64,000 nt of DNA from Helicobacter pylori (GCF_009689985.1 NZ_QBAW01000001.1:338888-402887); one strand, 5' to 3'. Counted from the stretch's first letter, positions 1 through 9,420 are shown. The notes: generated from the sequence alone by a model not told the origin. Numbers and translations are program-made.

Positions 1-457
1 CCAAAATAAGCCCTTGAAGGTTTAAAATCTCTAGCGTTTTATCGTTAGACACCGAAGCGTTTTTTAAAATCCCGCAATGCCCATGATCGGTGTATTCACA
101 AAAACACAAATCCGCTATAACGATTAAATCCTTAAATCGTTTTTTAACCTCTCTAGTGGCTTTTGCGACAATATGATCCTTATTTAACGCATGGCTTCCT
201 GTAGCGTCCTTATGTTTAGGAATGCCAAACAATAAAACGGCTTTGATGCCTAAACCCACTAATTCTTCGCATTCTTTTAAAAGAGGCTCTATACTCATTT
301 GATAAACGCCAGGCATGGAGTTGATTTCATTTTTAATGTAACTATCGCTTTCTATGACAAACAAGGGAGCGATGAAATCATCAATATTTAGACGCGTTTC
401 TCTTATCATCGCTCTTAAATTTTCGCTGCTTCGTAATCTTCTCAATCGTTTGAACAT
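1..457 (-). CDS. hemB: delta-aminolevulinic acid dehydratase, N-terminal part (runs off the window)
   Basis: The enzyme (porphobilinogen synthase) condenses two 5-aminolevulinate molecules into porphobilinogen, an early step of cytoplasmic heme synthesis. Only the first 152 codons are present, and the 3' end lies beyond position 1. The visible part starts [20 protein letters not shown] and contains the family's metal-binding cysteine cluster, [15 protein letters not shown], around residues 117-131. The ATG at 457-455 follows an AGAGAG Shine-Dalgarno. The gene starts only 9 bp after the arsS stop, so it is probably cotranscribed with arsRS. Slippage in the arsS C tract would change how far arsS translation runs toward this start. 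Confidence 0.95.
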   Translation of the reverse strand, partial: MFKRLRRLRSSENLRAMIRETRLNIDDFIAPLFVIESDSYIKNEINSMPGVYQMSIEPLLKECEELVGLGIKAVLLFGIPKHKDATGSHALNKDHIVAKATREVKKRFKDLIVIADLCFCEYTDHGHCGILKNASVSNDKTLEILNLQGLIL

Positions 458-466
458 GTTCTCTCT

Positions 467-1810
467 TTATTGTTTTTCTTTAGCCCCACAATTGGCTTTT
501 TCTGTTCCCTTCACTCCGCTCACCTCTCTCAAATTTTCGGGGGGGGGGGGTAGCTCTTCATTATCCTCTTCTAAATCGTAAAAACTATTAAAAACGCAAT
601 CATGGATAGTGAAACAGATTCTTCCATTGCCATAATGATAGCTCAAATTCAATCCCATAGCCTCTAAAGCGTTTTTAATGATATACATGCCTAACCCAAA
701 ACCATGGGCTTGGCTGGGGTTAGAAGATTTAAAATAAGGCTGCAAATACTTTTCAAAATCTTCTTTTAAAGGTTTGCTTTTATTAGACACCACTAGATTA
801 TTCCCTATGAAATCCAAAAACACCTGTTTGTCATCGCTGTATTTGATCGCATTATCTACCATGTTTTTTAACGCTATAGCAAACAATTCAAAATCCGCTT
901 CAATAATGTAATTGGAAGAGGACACATGGATAGGGCTTTCTTTATCCTCATCAATCAAAAGCATTTTTTCAATTTTATCGATCAAATCGCTCATTAAAAA
1001 TTTTTCTTTATTGCTCCCATAATTTTTGGAAGCGAGCTGCTCAATGCGGGCAAATTGCTCAATCAGCGTGTTCAAGTGATCAAATATAGATGAAAAGCGT
1101 TTTTGTGTCAATTCTTCTTTGAGCATAGAGCTTAGTATCTTGCCCTTAGTGATAGGGGTGCGCAATTCATGCATGATAGAGCGCAAAAATAAAACCCGAG
1201 ATTCATTCATCGCATTGATTTTTTGGATGCAATTGTCAAATTCGTTAGCCAGATCCCCTATTTCGTCTTTTTGCTTGCTTTTACAACTCACGCTTTTATC
1301 CCCTTGAGCGAAGCGTTTCACTTGAGATCTTAACTCTCTTAAGGGCAATAAACTTTGTAAAACAAATAAGAAGAGGAATAAAATCAATAATAAACCCACC
1401 GTAATAGCTAAGAAATAATTCCTATAAGAAACCGCATGCAAATCTTTATAAAGCACAAAATGCTCATCCTTTTTTAACAGGATAAAAACCATATCGCTGA
1501 ATTTAAACACTTCAGCATACCCAATATTTCTATGGTGCAACTGGTGGCGTCTTTTGGCTAAAACCTTTTCTAAATTTTCTATTGTGGTTTCTCTAAAACC
1601 AATTTTATAGAGGTAATCTTCTATGGCTTTGTAATCAGAGTAGTTATTTAAAATTTCATTGATGGTGGTAACAAACTGATAGTGGCGCATTTCGTTTTGA
1701 TAGTTTTCATGACTGATTTGAGAAGACACGAAATAATAAGCGAACGCTCCAAAACTAAAGAGCGTTATCATAAACAAAGCGACAACCTTAAAAAAGATAG
1801 AGAAACGCAA
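467..1810 (-). CDS. arsS: ArsS, acid-responsive sensor histidine kinase with phase-variable C-terminus
   Basis: This is the membrane sensor kinase of the ArsRS pair, which in H. pylori responds to low pH and controls urease and other acid-resistance genes through ArsR. Visible parts in order are a membrane segment at about residues 8-28, a periplasmic sensor region with a His-rich stretch near 89-93, a second membrane segment at about 132-157, a HAMP-like linker, and a DHp helix with the phosphoacceptor H214 in IMHELRTPI. An ATPase domain follows, with an N box (KNMVDNAIKYSDD) and a G box (HGFGLGMYII). The start is TTG at 1810, preceded by AAGGGG. The 3' end contains a run of 12 C on the coding strand, read here as PPPP followed by a further 26 residues. 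The stop lies 9 bp before hemB, and arsR ends 23 bp upstream. Confidence 0.95.
   Translation of the reverse strand: MRFSIFFKVVALFMITLFSFGAFAYYFVSSQISHENYQNEMRHYQFVTTINEILNNYSDYKAIEDYLYKIGFRETTIENLEKVLAKRRHQLHHRNIGYAEVFKFSDMVFILLKKDEHFVLYKDLHAVSYRNYFLAITVGLLLILFLFLFVLQSLLPLRELRSQVKRFAQGDKSVSCKSKQKDEIGDLANEFDNCIQKINAMNESRVLFLRSIMHELRTPITKGKILSSMLKEELTQKRFSSIFDHLNTLIEQFARIEQLASKNYGSNKEKFLMSDLIDKIEKMLLIDEDKESPIHVSSSNYIIEADFELFAIALKNMVDNAIKYSDDKQVFLDFIGNNLVVSNKSKPLKEDFEKYLQPYFKSSNPSQAHGFGLGMYIIKNALEAMGLNLSYHYGNGRICFTIHDCVFNSFYDLEEDNEELPPPPENLREVSGVKGTEKANCGAKEKQ
539..550 (-). repeat. C12 homopolymer (G12 on + strand) in the 3' end of arsS
   Basis: Twelve consecutive C on the coding strand encode four prolines near the end of ArsS. 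Tracts of this kind slip in H. pylori. In the present length the protein ends ...ANCGAKEKQ at 467. C11 would end soon after the prolines (PPPPKI), and C13 would give a different tail ending SQLWG. Confidence 0.9.
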
Positions 1811-1833
1811 AACCCCTTAACTCCTTATTAGAA

Positions 1834-2511
1834 TCAGTATTCTAATTTGTAACCAATCCCTCTAACAGAGATGATATATTGCGGTTGCTTAGGATTTTTT
1901 TCAATCTTAGATCGCAAACGGCCAATGATCACATCAATGCTTTTATTAGAGCTTTCAGGGTTGATGCTCTCACTCTCAATCGCAATGCTTTCACGGCTAA
2001 ACACATAACCTTTTTTGCTAATGAGAAGCGAAAGGATTTCATATTCAGCCCTAGTTAAGTCTAGCTTTTTTTCATGCATATACACTTCTCGGCTATCCTT
2101 ATCCACCCTAAAGATATTCGCATCGCCTGGCTCACTCACTTCTTCTTTTTTATGAGAACGCCTGAGTAGCGATTGGATACGAGCTAATAATTCTTTAGGA
2201 TCATAGGGTTTAGGGAGGTAATCATCAGCCCCATAATCTAGCGCTTTAATCTTGTCTTCCACATCACTTCTTGCTGAAGAAATAATAATAGGGATATGTT
2301 TTTGTTTGGAGATGCGCCTACACACTTCAAGCCCGTCTAAATTAGGCAAAGTTAAATCCAATAACAACAAATCATAATTTTGTGTGTTAGCCGCACTAAT
2401 GCCGGTATATGGCTCATCGTAATTGGTTACATGAATGCCATGTTGGAGCAAAAACTTGCTCAAAAACTCGGCTAATTCTATATCATCTTCTATCATTAAA
2501 ACTTCTATCAT
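1834..2511 (-). CDS. arsR: ArsR, OmpR-type response regulator of acid response
   Basis: This cytoplasmic DNA-binding response regulator is the partner of ArsS; in H. pylori the unphosphorylated form is essential and the phosphorylated form drives acid-induced genes. The receiver domain spans residues 1-120, with the acidic pair D9/D10, the phospho-acceptor D52 in [13 protein letters not shown] and the conserved lysine in LPKPYDP. A winged-helix output domain covers about 130-225 and ends [10 protein letters not shown]...[10 protein letters not shown], as is typical of the OmpR/PhoB family. The length of 225 residues is standard. It is the first gene of the arsR-arsS-hemB run, and the 234 bp upstream should hold its promoter, although I see no unambiguous -10 box there. 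Confidence 0.95.
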   Translation of the reverse strand: MIEVLMIEDDIELAEFLSKFLLQHGIHVTNYDEPYTGISAANTQNYDLLLLDLTLPNLDGLEVCRRISKQKHIPIIISSARSDVEDKIKALDYGADDYLPKPYDPKELLARIQSLLRRSHKKEEVSEPGDANIFRVDKDSREVYMHEKKLDLTRAEYEILSLLISKKGYVFSRESIAIESESINPESSNKSIDVIIGRLRSKIEKNPKQPQYIISVRGIGYKLEY

Positions 2512-2745
2512 ACTTCAATTAACTCCTTCAATGATTTTTTGCAACTTTAAAAACGATTAACTTTGTTAATGTTTTAAGGGACTAATTCTAGCATTTTATT
2601 ATTAAAGATACCTTGAAAATATCTTAAAAATAAAAATTCAAAACATTATCATAGTTATTAATGGAATTAAGGCTTTGTTTTCATAAAATATTGAAAATGA
2701 AAGTCTTATTTTTTAATGTTTTTAAAAAATTCCTTGGCTCATTTT

Positions 2746-3237
2746 TCATTCTGTGTTTTCTCGCTCCAAAGATTCTAATCGTTTTTCAAGCGCGCTCAAT
2801 TGGTATTGCAAGAAACGCGCCACTAAATCCAAACGCTTCAGCGCGTCTTTTTCTTCTAAAGCTTGCATGCCTTTAAATAACACTAAGGTTCTCTCTAATA
2901 AGCCTTTTAAAAAAACCCGCTCGTTTGGAATTAACACTTGCGTGGGGTTTTCTTGCGTGGGGTTTTTGGGCGTGATTTCTTCTGTAATGATTTCTTTTAA
3001 TTCTTCTTCTTTTTCTTCTGTGATTTTTTCTTGCGTTTCTATTTTGGCAGCGTTTTTTGGCTCTAAAGGGGCATTAGCATTTTTAGGGTTTGGGGTGTTT
3101 TGCAAATGGGGGGGCGTTTTGAAAAAAGAGGGCGTTTTTTGCGCCGTATTAAAACCATCATCAATGGTTTTAGCCATTTTTTCAATTTCACTAAGGGTTT
3201 CTGAAATAATGTTTTTCAATTCCATTCTACCAGCCAT
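2746..3237 (-). CDS. hypothetical charged coiled-coil protein (possibly CiaD-like)
   Basis: I do not recognise a characterised function with certainty. The 163-residue product has a short N-terminal amphipathic helix, a low-complexity Pro/Glu/Lys middle (about residues 35-105) and a C-terminal helical, probably coiled-coil region (about 108-163) rich in Leu, Glu and Arg. There is no signal peptide or membrane segment. The layout and operon position recall the Campylobacter Cj0788/CiaD-like family, but this is memory-based inference. The start at 3237 overlaps the end of the upstream TPR gene by 22 bp, and an in-frame ATG at 3225 is an alternative. The overlap suggests translational coupling. 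It is the last gene of the leftward fliR-cheZ-U32 cluster. Confidence 0.7.
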   Translation of the reverse strand: MAGRMELKNIISETLSEIEKMAKTIDDGFNTAQKTPSFFKTPPHLQNTPNPKNANAPLEPKNAAKIETQEKITEEKEEELKEIITEEITPKNPTQENPTQVLIPNERVFLKGLLERTLVLFKGMQALEEKDALKRLDLVARFLQYQLSALEKRLESLERENTE

Positions 3238-3479
3238 TTTTCTAAATTCTCAACGCTCAAATAATCCCCTTTGATAAAATGTAAATAGTGCCGCTCTAGT
3301 GTTGCATCGTGCTTGAAAGGAGCGAGATTTTTTTGGATTTTTTCCAAACGCTTTATTTGTTTTAACGCCTCTGTATGGTCAGGGGTTTTTTTTAAAATAT
3401 TAGTATAAATTTGCAACGCTTCTTCAAAAAACCCTTGTTCTTCGTAAATATGAGCGAGCGTGATAGTTTCTAAGGGCAT
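3216..3479 (-). CDS. small TPR-repeat protein
   Basis: This 87-residue cytoplasmic protein has one recognisable tetratricopeptide unit near the N-terminus (TLAHIYEEQGFFEEALQIY followed by NILKKTPDHTEAL), so a protein-protein interaction role is likely. No catalytic motif is seen. It sits between the U32 peptidase gene (33 bp gap) and the coiled-coil gene, which it overlaps at its 3' end. The partner is not evident from the sequence, although linkage to cheZ and the coiled-coil protein might hint at an assembly or adaptor role. Confidence 0.75.
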   Translation of the reverse strand: MPLETITLAHIYEEQGFFEEALQIYTNILKKTPDHTEALKQIKRLEKIQKNLAPFKHDATLERHYLHFIKGDYLSVENLEKWLVEWN

Positions 3480-3512
3480 GCGTTTCTCTTAATCGTTTGT
3501 AATCCCTAATCT

Positions 3513-4793
3513 CTAAACGCCATTTTTAGACTCTACTTGGGTGCGTAAAAAACTAAAAGCCGGTAAGGGTGCAGGCAATCGCACTAAATTCACATTCCCG
3601 CTATGGATAGTTTCTAATTCGGTGTTATTTTCTAAAAGGATTTTATACAGCACTAAATAAGAGCGTTTTTCAAAGGTGTAAATCTTGCCAATTTCATTGA
3701 CTATGGGCGTGATAGCCGCATTTTTGGGAGCGATGATTTCATAAGCTATGTTAGTGGTCGTGGTGAATTTGCATGCAAAAAAACGCCCGTCTTCTGTGAT
3801 TTCGCCATTGACTTGAAAATCCCCTTCGCTAATGGCTGTTTGGTGGTTTTGAGTGTCTAGCCTTTCAAAAGGCCTACGCATCAAATAGCCGTCCGTAAAA
3901 CCCCTGTTTTTAAGCGTGTTCAATTCGCTAGTATAAAAACTCGGCTTTAAGGTGTTGTTATAAAAATCATCAACCGCTAAACGATAGATGCGCGTGGTTT
4001 GTGCGGCGTAATAACTGGACTTGGTGCGCCCTTCAATCTTAAGCGCGCTAATGGCGTTTGAACTTAAAATTTCAGCGATATGGCCAGAAAGGTTCAAATC
4101 TTTAGCGTTAAAAATATGCGTGCCTACGCCCTCTTCTTCAACCAACCTCATCATCACGCCGTTATCTGGGTTTTTCACATAATATTCATAATCAAACCGG
4201 CAATCATTCGCGCAACTCCCTCTATTAGGCACGCGCCCCTTTTGTAAAGCCGAAATCAAGCAACGCCCTGAAAAGGCAAAACACATGCTCCCATGCACAA
4301 AGATTTCTAATTCTAAATCGGGTAAGGCTTTTTTAATCTCAATCGCATCATTCAGGCTCAATTCCCTAGCGCACACAATGCGTTTAACCCCTAGATCATA
4401 AAACACTTGTGCATCCAGCAAATTTAAGACATTCGCTTGCGTGGATAAATGGATAGGGATATGCGGGGCGATTTTTTGTGCAAGTTTGATCACTCCAGGT
4501 GCAGCGATAATAAAAGCGTCTGGCTCTAATTCTGCCATTTTATAAATATGTTCTTCTAAAAGCTTGAGCTGTGAATTGAAAGGGAAACCATTGATCGTGG
4601 CATAGACTTTTTTATTTAGCGCATGGGCGTAGTCAATCCCTTCTTTGAAAGTTTCTAAAGTAAACTCCTTGCTTGCACGATTGCGTAAAGAAAAATGGCT
4701 CACTCCCCCATAAACCGCATCAGCCCCATAGTTGAGGGCGATTTTAAGTTTTTTTAAATTACCGGCTGGAGAGAGTAATTCAACCTGGTTCAA
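3513..4793 (-). CDS. prtC: peptidase U32 family protein (PrtC/TrhP-like)
   Basis: This U32-family protein is historically annotated as collagenase PrtC. Relatives TrhP and RlhA act in RNA hydroxylation, so a tRNA or rRNA modification role is at least as likely as proteolysis. The N-terminal region starts VELLSPAGNLKKLKIAL and runs as an alpha/beta barrel. The U32 signature region EIFVHGSMCFAFSGRC lies near residues 163-178, followed by CANDCRFDYEY, giving the conserved cysteines expected of an Fe-S or metal-binding U32 core. The C-terminus is a beta-rich domain of about 100 residues. The start is TTG at 4793, placed 2 bp after the cheZ stop with GGAGCCAAG inside the cheZ end as Shine-Dalgarno, so the two are coupled. 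Confidence 0.88.
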   Translation of the reverse strand: MNQVELLSPAGNLKKLKIALNYGADAVYGGVSHFSLRNRASKEFTLETFKEGIDYAHALNKKVYATINGFPFNSQLKLLEEHIYKMAELEPDAFIIAAPGVIKLAQKIAPHIPIHLSTQANVLNLLDAQVFYDLGVKRIVCARELSLNDAIEIKKALPDLELEIFVHGSMCFAFSGRCLISALQKGRVPNRGSCANDCRFDYEYYVKNPDNGVMMRLVEEEGVGTHIFNAKDLNLSGHIAEILSSNAISALKIEGRTKSSYYAAQTTRIYRLAVDDFYNNTLKPSFYTSELNTLKNRGFTDGYLMRRPFERLDTQNHQTAISEGDFQVNGEITEDGRFFACKFTTTTNIAYEIIAPKNAAITPIVNEIGKIYTFEKRSYLVLYKILLENNTELETIHSGNVNLVRLPAPLPAFSFLRTQVESKNGV

Positions 4794-4795
4794 AA

Positions 4796-5527
4796 CTACT
4801 TGGCTCCAAAAGAAGCGATCAAGGCTTCAATATCATCCGCGCTGGCTAAATCTTTATCGTCATCGCCGGTGATATAAGTCGCTGAACTCACGCGTTTAGA
4901 ATCATCAATTTTGCCTTCAAAAAGCGAATTCATGTATTGGCTGAGCGCTCGCATGACATTGACCACTCGTTCAATTTTTTGGCGATGAATGTCTTGAAAC
5001 TGCATAATATCCATCGCTTGCATGGAACTATCAGAGCAATTAGCGGCTTCTTCTCCAATGCTTTTAAGGGCGTTTAGGATTTCTTGTTGCTCGTTGAGCG
5101 CGGTTTTAAAAGATTCAACATGGGGGAAATGCGCATGCAAATTGTCAAAAATTTCTTGGTGTTTTTTTAGGGGTTCTTGGATTTTTTTAACCATTTTAGC
5201 GATTTTTTCAGCACTAGCCCCGATCAAATCCAATTGATCAAAAATTTGCGTGGCTTTCACTTCAGAATCCCTTGTAACATCGTCTAACTGATGCACAACT
5301 TTATGCTCTTCAGTGGGGGGAGGGGGAGGCCATTCATTGGGACTAATCTTGCCGTATTTTTCAGCGTCTTCTTTTTTGACGGTCATTTTTTGGCTAGAGC
5401 TTTCTTTGGATTCTTTAACCTCTTCTTTCTCTTTAGTTGGCTCTTTAGCCTCTTCTTTAGCCTCTAGGGCTTCCAAGTTTTCTAAATCGCCACCACTCAT
5501 CAAAGCGTCTAATTCTTCTTGTGTCAT
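4796..5527 (-). CDS. cheZ: CheZ-type CheY-phosphate phosphatase (epsilonproteobacterial)
   Basis: The protein dephosphorylates CheY-P and so sets flagellar switching; it acts at the flagellar pole. The central helical region contains FQDIHRQKIERVV, in which D179 and Q183 match the catalytic Asp and Gln of the CheZ FQD..xxQ motif. The C-terminus DDIEALIASFGAK (231-243) resembles the CheY-binding tail of enterobacterial CheZ. The N-terminus MTQEELDALMSGG resembles the CheY-P-binding peptide of FliM/FliY. A Glu/Lys-rich linker (about 20-60) and a run of five prolines (67-71) separate the head from the helical domain. It precedes the U32 gene by 2 bp. A TATAAA box at 5566-5561 could serve as -10. 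Confidence 0.9.
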   Translation of the reverse strand: MTQEELDALMSGGDLENLEALEAKEEAKEPTKEKEEVKESKESSSQKMTVKKEDAEKYGKISPNEWPPPPPTEEHKVVHQLDDVTRDSEVKATQIFDQLDLIGASAEKIAKMVKKIQEPLKKHQEIFDNLHAHFPHVESFKTALNEQQEILNALKSIGEEAANCSDSSMQAMDIMQFQDIHRQKIERVVNVMRALSQYMNSLFEGKIDDSKRVSSATYITGDDDKDLASADDIEALIASFGAK

Positions 5528-5601
5528 TGTTGTTCCTTGCCAATTGGTTTTAAAAAGCGTTTTATAGCAACCATAATTTATCAGCTGTCATTTTAGCACA
5601 C

Positions 5602-6693
5602 TTAAGCTTTAGCAATCAAAACGCCCTCTAAAATCGCATCAATATCGCCATCTAAAATCGCTTCCACATTGCTATAAGCAATATTGGAGCGCGCGTCTTT
5701 GACTTGCTGGTAGGGGGCTAGGACATAGCTTCTTATTTGATGCCCCCAGCCGATCTCGCTTTTTTCTTCATTTTTGGCGCTGCTTTGCTGCTTTTCTAAT
5801 TCCAATTCATAAAGCTTGGATTTAAGCATTTTTAACGCGCTCGCTTTGTTTTTATGCTGGCTCCTGTCGTTTTGGCATTGCACCACAATACCGGTAGGGA
5901 AATGCGTGATTCTAACCGCGCTTTCTGTTTTATTGACATGCTGACCGCCTGCCCCACTAGCTCTGTAATAATCATAACGGACATCTTTTTCATCAATTTC
6001 AATATCAATATCATCATCTAATTCAGGGCTAATTTGCACGCTCGCAAAACTCGTGTGCCGTTTGGCGTTCGCATCAAAGGGCGAAATCCTTACAAGCCTA
6101 TGCACCCCGCTTTCATTTTTCAAATAGCCATAAGCGTTTTCGCCCTTAATGATAAAGGCGACCCCTTTAATGCCCGCTTCTTCGCCATCTTGATAATCTA
6201 AAATCTCGCTTTTAAAGCCCCTTCTTTCCGCCCATTTCAAATACATGCGATACAAAATACTCGCCCAATCCTGGCTCTCCGTCCCCCCCGCTCCAGGCTG
6301 AATGGTGATAATAGCGTTTGAAGCGTCGTTTTCACCGCTTAACATGATTTCAATTTCTACTTTTTGGACGCTGTGCTCTAAAATAGAAGCCTCTTCATAG
6401 AGTAAGGATAAAGTAACCTCATCGTTATCGTTTTGAGCGAGTTCAAACAATTCTGTGCTTTCATCTAAGGAATTTTTGGTTTTTTGGTAGGTTTCTAGCA
6501 AGCGGTTTAGGCGCACTTTTTCTTTATTAGTATCTCTAGCCTTTAAGACATCTTGCCAAAAATTAGGGTCTTCTTGCTCTTTTTCAATGCGTTCTAATTC
6601 TTGTTTGATCTTTTCAGGCTTGATGATTAAAGCGATATTATCGCATTTGTTTTGCAAGCTTTTTAACAATTCGCTATAGGTGTAGTTATCCAC
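5602..6693 (-). CDS. prfB: peptide chain release factor 2
   Basis: RF2 recognises UGA and UAA stops and triggers peptide release on the ribosome. With the GTG start at 6693 the protein has 363 residues, the usual size. The SPF stop-recognition tripeptide is at residues 204-206 and the GGQ catalytic loop at 249-251 ([14 protein letters not shown]). I prefer GTG over an in-frame ATG at 6759 because an AAAGG element lies 8 bp before it, the N-terminus then begins at the family helix ([12 protein letters not shown]), and the longer form would overlap moeA. The gene is read without the programmed +1 frameshift known from E. coli prfB. Confidence 0.93.
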   Translation of the reverse strand: MDNYTYSELLKSLQNKCDNIALIIKPEKIKQELERIEKEQEDPNFWQDVLKARDTNKEKVRLNRLLETYQKTKNSLDESTELFELAQNDNDEVTLSLLYEEASILEHSVQKVEIEIMLSGENDASNAIITIQPGAGGTESQDWASILYRMYLKWAERRGFKSEILDYQDGEEAGIKGVAFIIKGENAYGYLKNESGVHRLVRISPFDANAKRHTSFASVQISPELDDDIDIEIDEKDVRYDYYRASGAGGQHVNKTESAVRITHFPTGIVVQCQNDRSQHKNKASALKMLKSKLYELELEKQQSSAKNEEKSEIGWGHQIRSYVLAPYQQVKDARSNIAYSNVEAILDGDIDAILEGVLIAKA

Positions 6694-6748
6694 AAACAGA
6701 ACCTTTATGAGTGGGGTTTTAAACTCGTCATTATAGCAAAAAGCCATT

Positions 6749-7921
6749 TTAATTTTCAAACCTTAAAATTTCAATTTCGCCCTGAACTAATCTAACTCCT
6801 TCATCAATTAAAGCGATAGAATCAACTTGCGCAAGGGCTTGAATCGCTCCTGAGTCATAGCGGTTGTTGTAAGGAATGAATTGGTTGTTTAAATAGTTGC
6901 CTAAAATTAAATGCGTGCGTTCGCCTTTAAGCTTTAAGGGGGCATTGATTTGAGCCTTAAAGGGTTTTAGTTTAAAATCTTTATTTAATGATAAGCGCTC
7001 CAATAAGGGTAGAATCAAAACTCGTAAAACGACTAAGCAACTTAAAGGATTACCCGGTAAGCCTATAATAATACTTTGATTGAGTTGGGCTAAAGTTACC
7101 GGTTTTCCAGGTTTGAGATTGACTTTTTCGTAATAAAAAAGGGCGTTTCTTTCTTTCAAGGCGTCTTTGAAAAAGTCTTTATCCCCTACGCTCACCCCCG
7201 CGCTTGAAAGGATGACATCATAATCTTGCAATTCAAGTATTTTAAGCTGTAAATCTTTATCGTCTTTTAAAACCCCTAGAAAATGCGTGTTGTAATTTTT
7301 AAGCATGTTAAAAATACCCACTGAATTCACATCATAAACCTGGCATTCTAGGGCGTTCTGCCCTAAAGGCACTAATTCATCGCCGCTGCTAAAGAGAGCG
7401 ATTTTTAATTTCCTAAACGCTTTGATTTCTTTGAACCCTTGAGAGGCAATGAGCGCGATATGCCCATAATTCAAACGGGTATTTTTAGGGACTAACACGC
7501 TGTTTAAAGAAGCGTTCTCGCCCTTTTGACGGATATTGGCGTTTATTTTAAAATCTTTGGGAGCTAGAGCGGAATTTTTATGGCTTTCTAGCATGCATTC
7601 TATGGGAACGATCGTTTCTATTCCCTTTGGCACCATCGCTCCAGTCATGATTTTAACGCATTCATTTTCTTTAACTTCTAAAGCGCTCACATCATCTCCG
7701 GCAAAAATGTGCTGGATGACTTGAGTTTTTTGGCCTAAATCTTGCATCTTAAACCCATAGCCATCCATTGCGCTTTGATTGAATTTAGGCAAAGCGTGAA
7801 TGCAAATAATATCCTCTGCTAAAATGCACCCTGTGCTTTCAAACAAAGAGACAACCTCTATTTCTAAGGGTTTTAAGGGAATGCTAGAATGGATTTTTAG
7901 AGCTTCTTTAAAACTAATCAT
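6749..7921 (-). CDS. moeA: molybdopterin molybdenumtransferase MoeA
   Basis: MoeA inserts molybdate into adenylylated molybdopterin in the cytoplasm, completing molybdenum cofactor. The 390-residue protein has the usual four-domain order: an N-terminal segment with SAMDGYGFK, a beta-barrel domain with [10 protein letters not shown], the MogA-like catalytic fold with SSGDELV and [11 protein letters not shown], and [11 protein letters not shown] near residue 283, followed by the C-terminal beta-barrel. An AAAGGA Shine-Dalgarno precedes the ATG. It follows fliR by 9 bp, so a flagellar gene and a cofactor gene are cotranscribed. Confidence 0.93.
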   Translation of the reverse strand: MISFKEALKIHSSIPLKPLEIEVVSLFESTGCILAEDIICIHALPKFNQSAMDGYGFKMQDLGQKTQVIQHIFAGDDVSALEVKENECVKIMTGAMVPKGIETIVPIECMLESHKNSALAPKDFKINANIRQKGENASLNSVLVPKNTRLNYGHIALIASQGFKEIKAFRKLKIALFSSGDELVPLGQNALECQVYDVNSVGIFNMLKNYNTHFLGVLKDDKDLQLKILELQDYDVILSSAGVSVGDKDFFKDALKERNALFYYEKVNLKPGKPVTLAQLNQSIIIGLPGNPLSCLVVLRVLILPLLERLSLNKDFKLKPFKAQINAPLKLKGERTHLILGNYLNNQFIPYNNRYDSGAIQALAQVDSIALIDEGVRLVQGEIEILRFEN

Positions 7922-7930
7922 GTTTATCCT

Positions 7931-8698
7931 TTAAAAGATTTTACTAATAACGCTAAAGGCTAGGCTGATTTCTTCTTTAAAACGCCCCATGATAGCCGAA
8001 GCGATTAAAATAATGCCCACAAACCCGATTGCAATTTTAACCGGAAACCCGATAGCGAGCAGGTTGAACTGAGGGTGGGTTTTCATGATCATGCCAAAAA
8101 TAATATCGCTCAATAACACCAAGCATAAAATAGGGAACGCCATAGAAAACCCTATGACAAACAAGTGCGAAAAGGCTTTGATAATGTTTTTAGCTAACGC
8201 TGGCTCAAAGACAAATTGCCCTAAAGGGACGGCTTTTAAGCTGTGATCCACAAACAAAATGATTTGATGGTGGAACGATAAATCCAATAAAATTAAAATC
8301 GCTAACAATAAAAGGGCTTGCCCTACAATGGGTTTTTGCGATCCTGAAATAGGATCATACACGCTCGCCATCGTAAGCCCCATAGAAAAGCTGATGCTAT
8401 CGGTTGCAAACACCAAGCTTGCAAAGACGATTTGTAAAAAGATAGACGCGCACACCCCTAAAAACAGCTCGCACAAGCAAGCAATAATAAAACCCTCTGG
8501 CGTGTAAGCAGCGTTTGAAAACTCTAAAGTGGGGTAAAAAATCGCACTCACATACAAGCTTAAAGCCCCACGCACCGACAAAGGCACTAAATGGTTTTCA
8601 AAAAAAGGGAAAAAAGATAACACGCCACTAACCCTTAAAAACAACAAGAAAAAATCCCTAACATGGGGGGTGCTAAGCTCTTGAATAAAATCTAGCAT
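7931..8698 (-). CDS. fliR: flagellar export apparatus protein FliR
   Basis: FliR is an inner-membrane component of the flagellar type III export gate. The 255-residue product has about six hydrophobic segments (for example RGALSLYVSAIF, LLLLAILILLDLSF and AIGFVGIILIASAIMG) and the conserved early stretch VRDFFLLFLRVSGVLSFFPFF. It overlaps the end of the upstream membrane-protein gene by 7 bp and is followed at 9 bp by moeA, so it is expressed from an upstream promoter. No sigma-54 or sigma-28 motif is evident directly before it. Confidence 0.92.
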   Translation of the reverse strand: MLDFIQELSTPHVRDFFLLFLRVSGVLSFFPFFENHLVPLSVRGALSLYVSAIFYPTLEFSNAAYTPEGFIIACLCELFLGVCASIFLQIVFASLVFATDSISFSMGLTMASVYDPISGSQKPIVGQALLLLAILILLDLSFHHQIILFVDHSLKAVPLGQFVFEPALAKNIIKAFSHLFVIGFSMAFPILCLVLLSDIIFGMIMKTHPQFNLLAIGFPVKIAIGFVGIILIASAIMGRFKEEISLAFSVISKIF

Positions 8699-9420
8699 TC
8701 TTTTTCTTTAAGGATAAAAAAGTAGTGCGTTAGCATTAGGGTTTGCAATAAAGTGGCAAAAAAATTAAAAAAAGGGATTAAGGAAAAAAGATAGCAAAAA
8801 AACGAAAAACGATAATGCTTCAATCGGTGCTGTTTGAGTAAATTTTGATAGCTTTGATGATTAAAAATCATGCTGGCTATATCCAAACTCATGGTGTTTT
8901 TGAAAAAAAGAAAATGTGGGATTATGGAAAAAAAGACCCCAAAGACTCCTATAAAGGGAATGAAATAAAAGGGCGTTAAAACCGCTATCCACAAAAGCAT
9001 AAAAGTGAGCGATTTTAAAAAATATTTAATAGAAAAAAAAATAGAGCCAAATTCTTCTAAAACAACATGGGGATAATATTTTTGGTGCAAATAAGAAACC
9101 ACTAAAGGGGTGTAAAAAACAGACGCAAAAATATTGATGACTAAACTCAAAAGAATCACGATCCAAAAAACAAGAAAATACACTAACGCTTTAAAAACCC
9201 AAACAAACACGCCAGCAAAAAAGCCTTGAGAATGGGAATAGTCATTCAAAGATTGCGGTAATAAAGTTTGGCAATAACCCACAATATTTGCGCCATTGTA
9301 GTAAAAAACAGCTCCAAAAAACGCCAAGCTCAAAAGGATAGGACAAAGATTGATTAAAAGCATTCTAGCACTTAAAAAATCATTAAAGCTTTTTTTAAGG
9401 ATAGATAAAGACAAAACCAT
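8692..9420 (-). CDS. EI24/CysZ-like integral membrane protein
   Basis: This polytopic inner-membrane protein has 242 residues with about four to five hydrophobic segments (for example LLINLCPILLSLAFFGAVF, LVYFLVFWIVILLSLVINI and FYFIPFIGVFGVFFSIIPHF). The overall pattern matches the EI24-domain family that includes the sulfate permease CysZ. Its substrate cannot be told from the sequence. I chose the ATG at 9420 because GAAGGA lies 9 bp upstream and the chain then begins just before the first membrane segment. A TTG at 9468 preceded by AAGGGA is an in-frame alternative that adds 16 residues. It overlaps fliR by 7 bp. Confidence 0.8.
   Translation of the reverse strand: MVLSLSILKKSFNDFLSARMLLINLCPILLSLAFFGAVFYYNGANIVGYCQTLLPQSLNDYSHSQGFFAGVFVWVFKALVYFLVFWIVILLSLVINIFASVFYTPLVVSYLHQKYYPHVVLEEFGSIFFSIKYFLKSLTFMLLWIAVLTPFYFIPFIGVFGVFFSIIPHFLFFKNTMSLDIASMIFNHQSYQNLLKQHRLKHYRFSFFCYLFSLIPFFNFFATLLQTLMLTHYFFILKEKEC

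Noticed and set aside
2753..3274. Plus-strand ORF of 173 codons opposite the coiled-coil gene
   Set aside because: It is a shadow of the minus-strand gene, with low-complexity Ser/Phe composition and no Shine-Dalgarno.
6600..6700. Programmed +1 frameshift in prfB as in E. coli
   Set aside because: The frame from GTG to stop is uninterrupted and there is no in-frame UGA with a CUU slip site.
6694..6759. Longer prfB start at ATG 6759
   Set aside because: It would overlap moeA, add 22 residues not typical of RF2, and lacks a good Shine-Dalgarno; the GTG at 6693 fits better.
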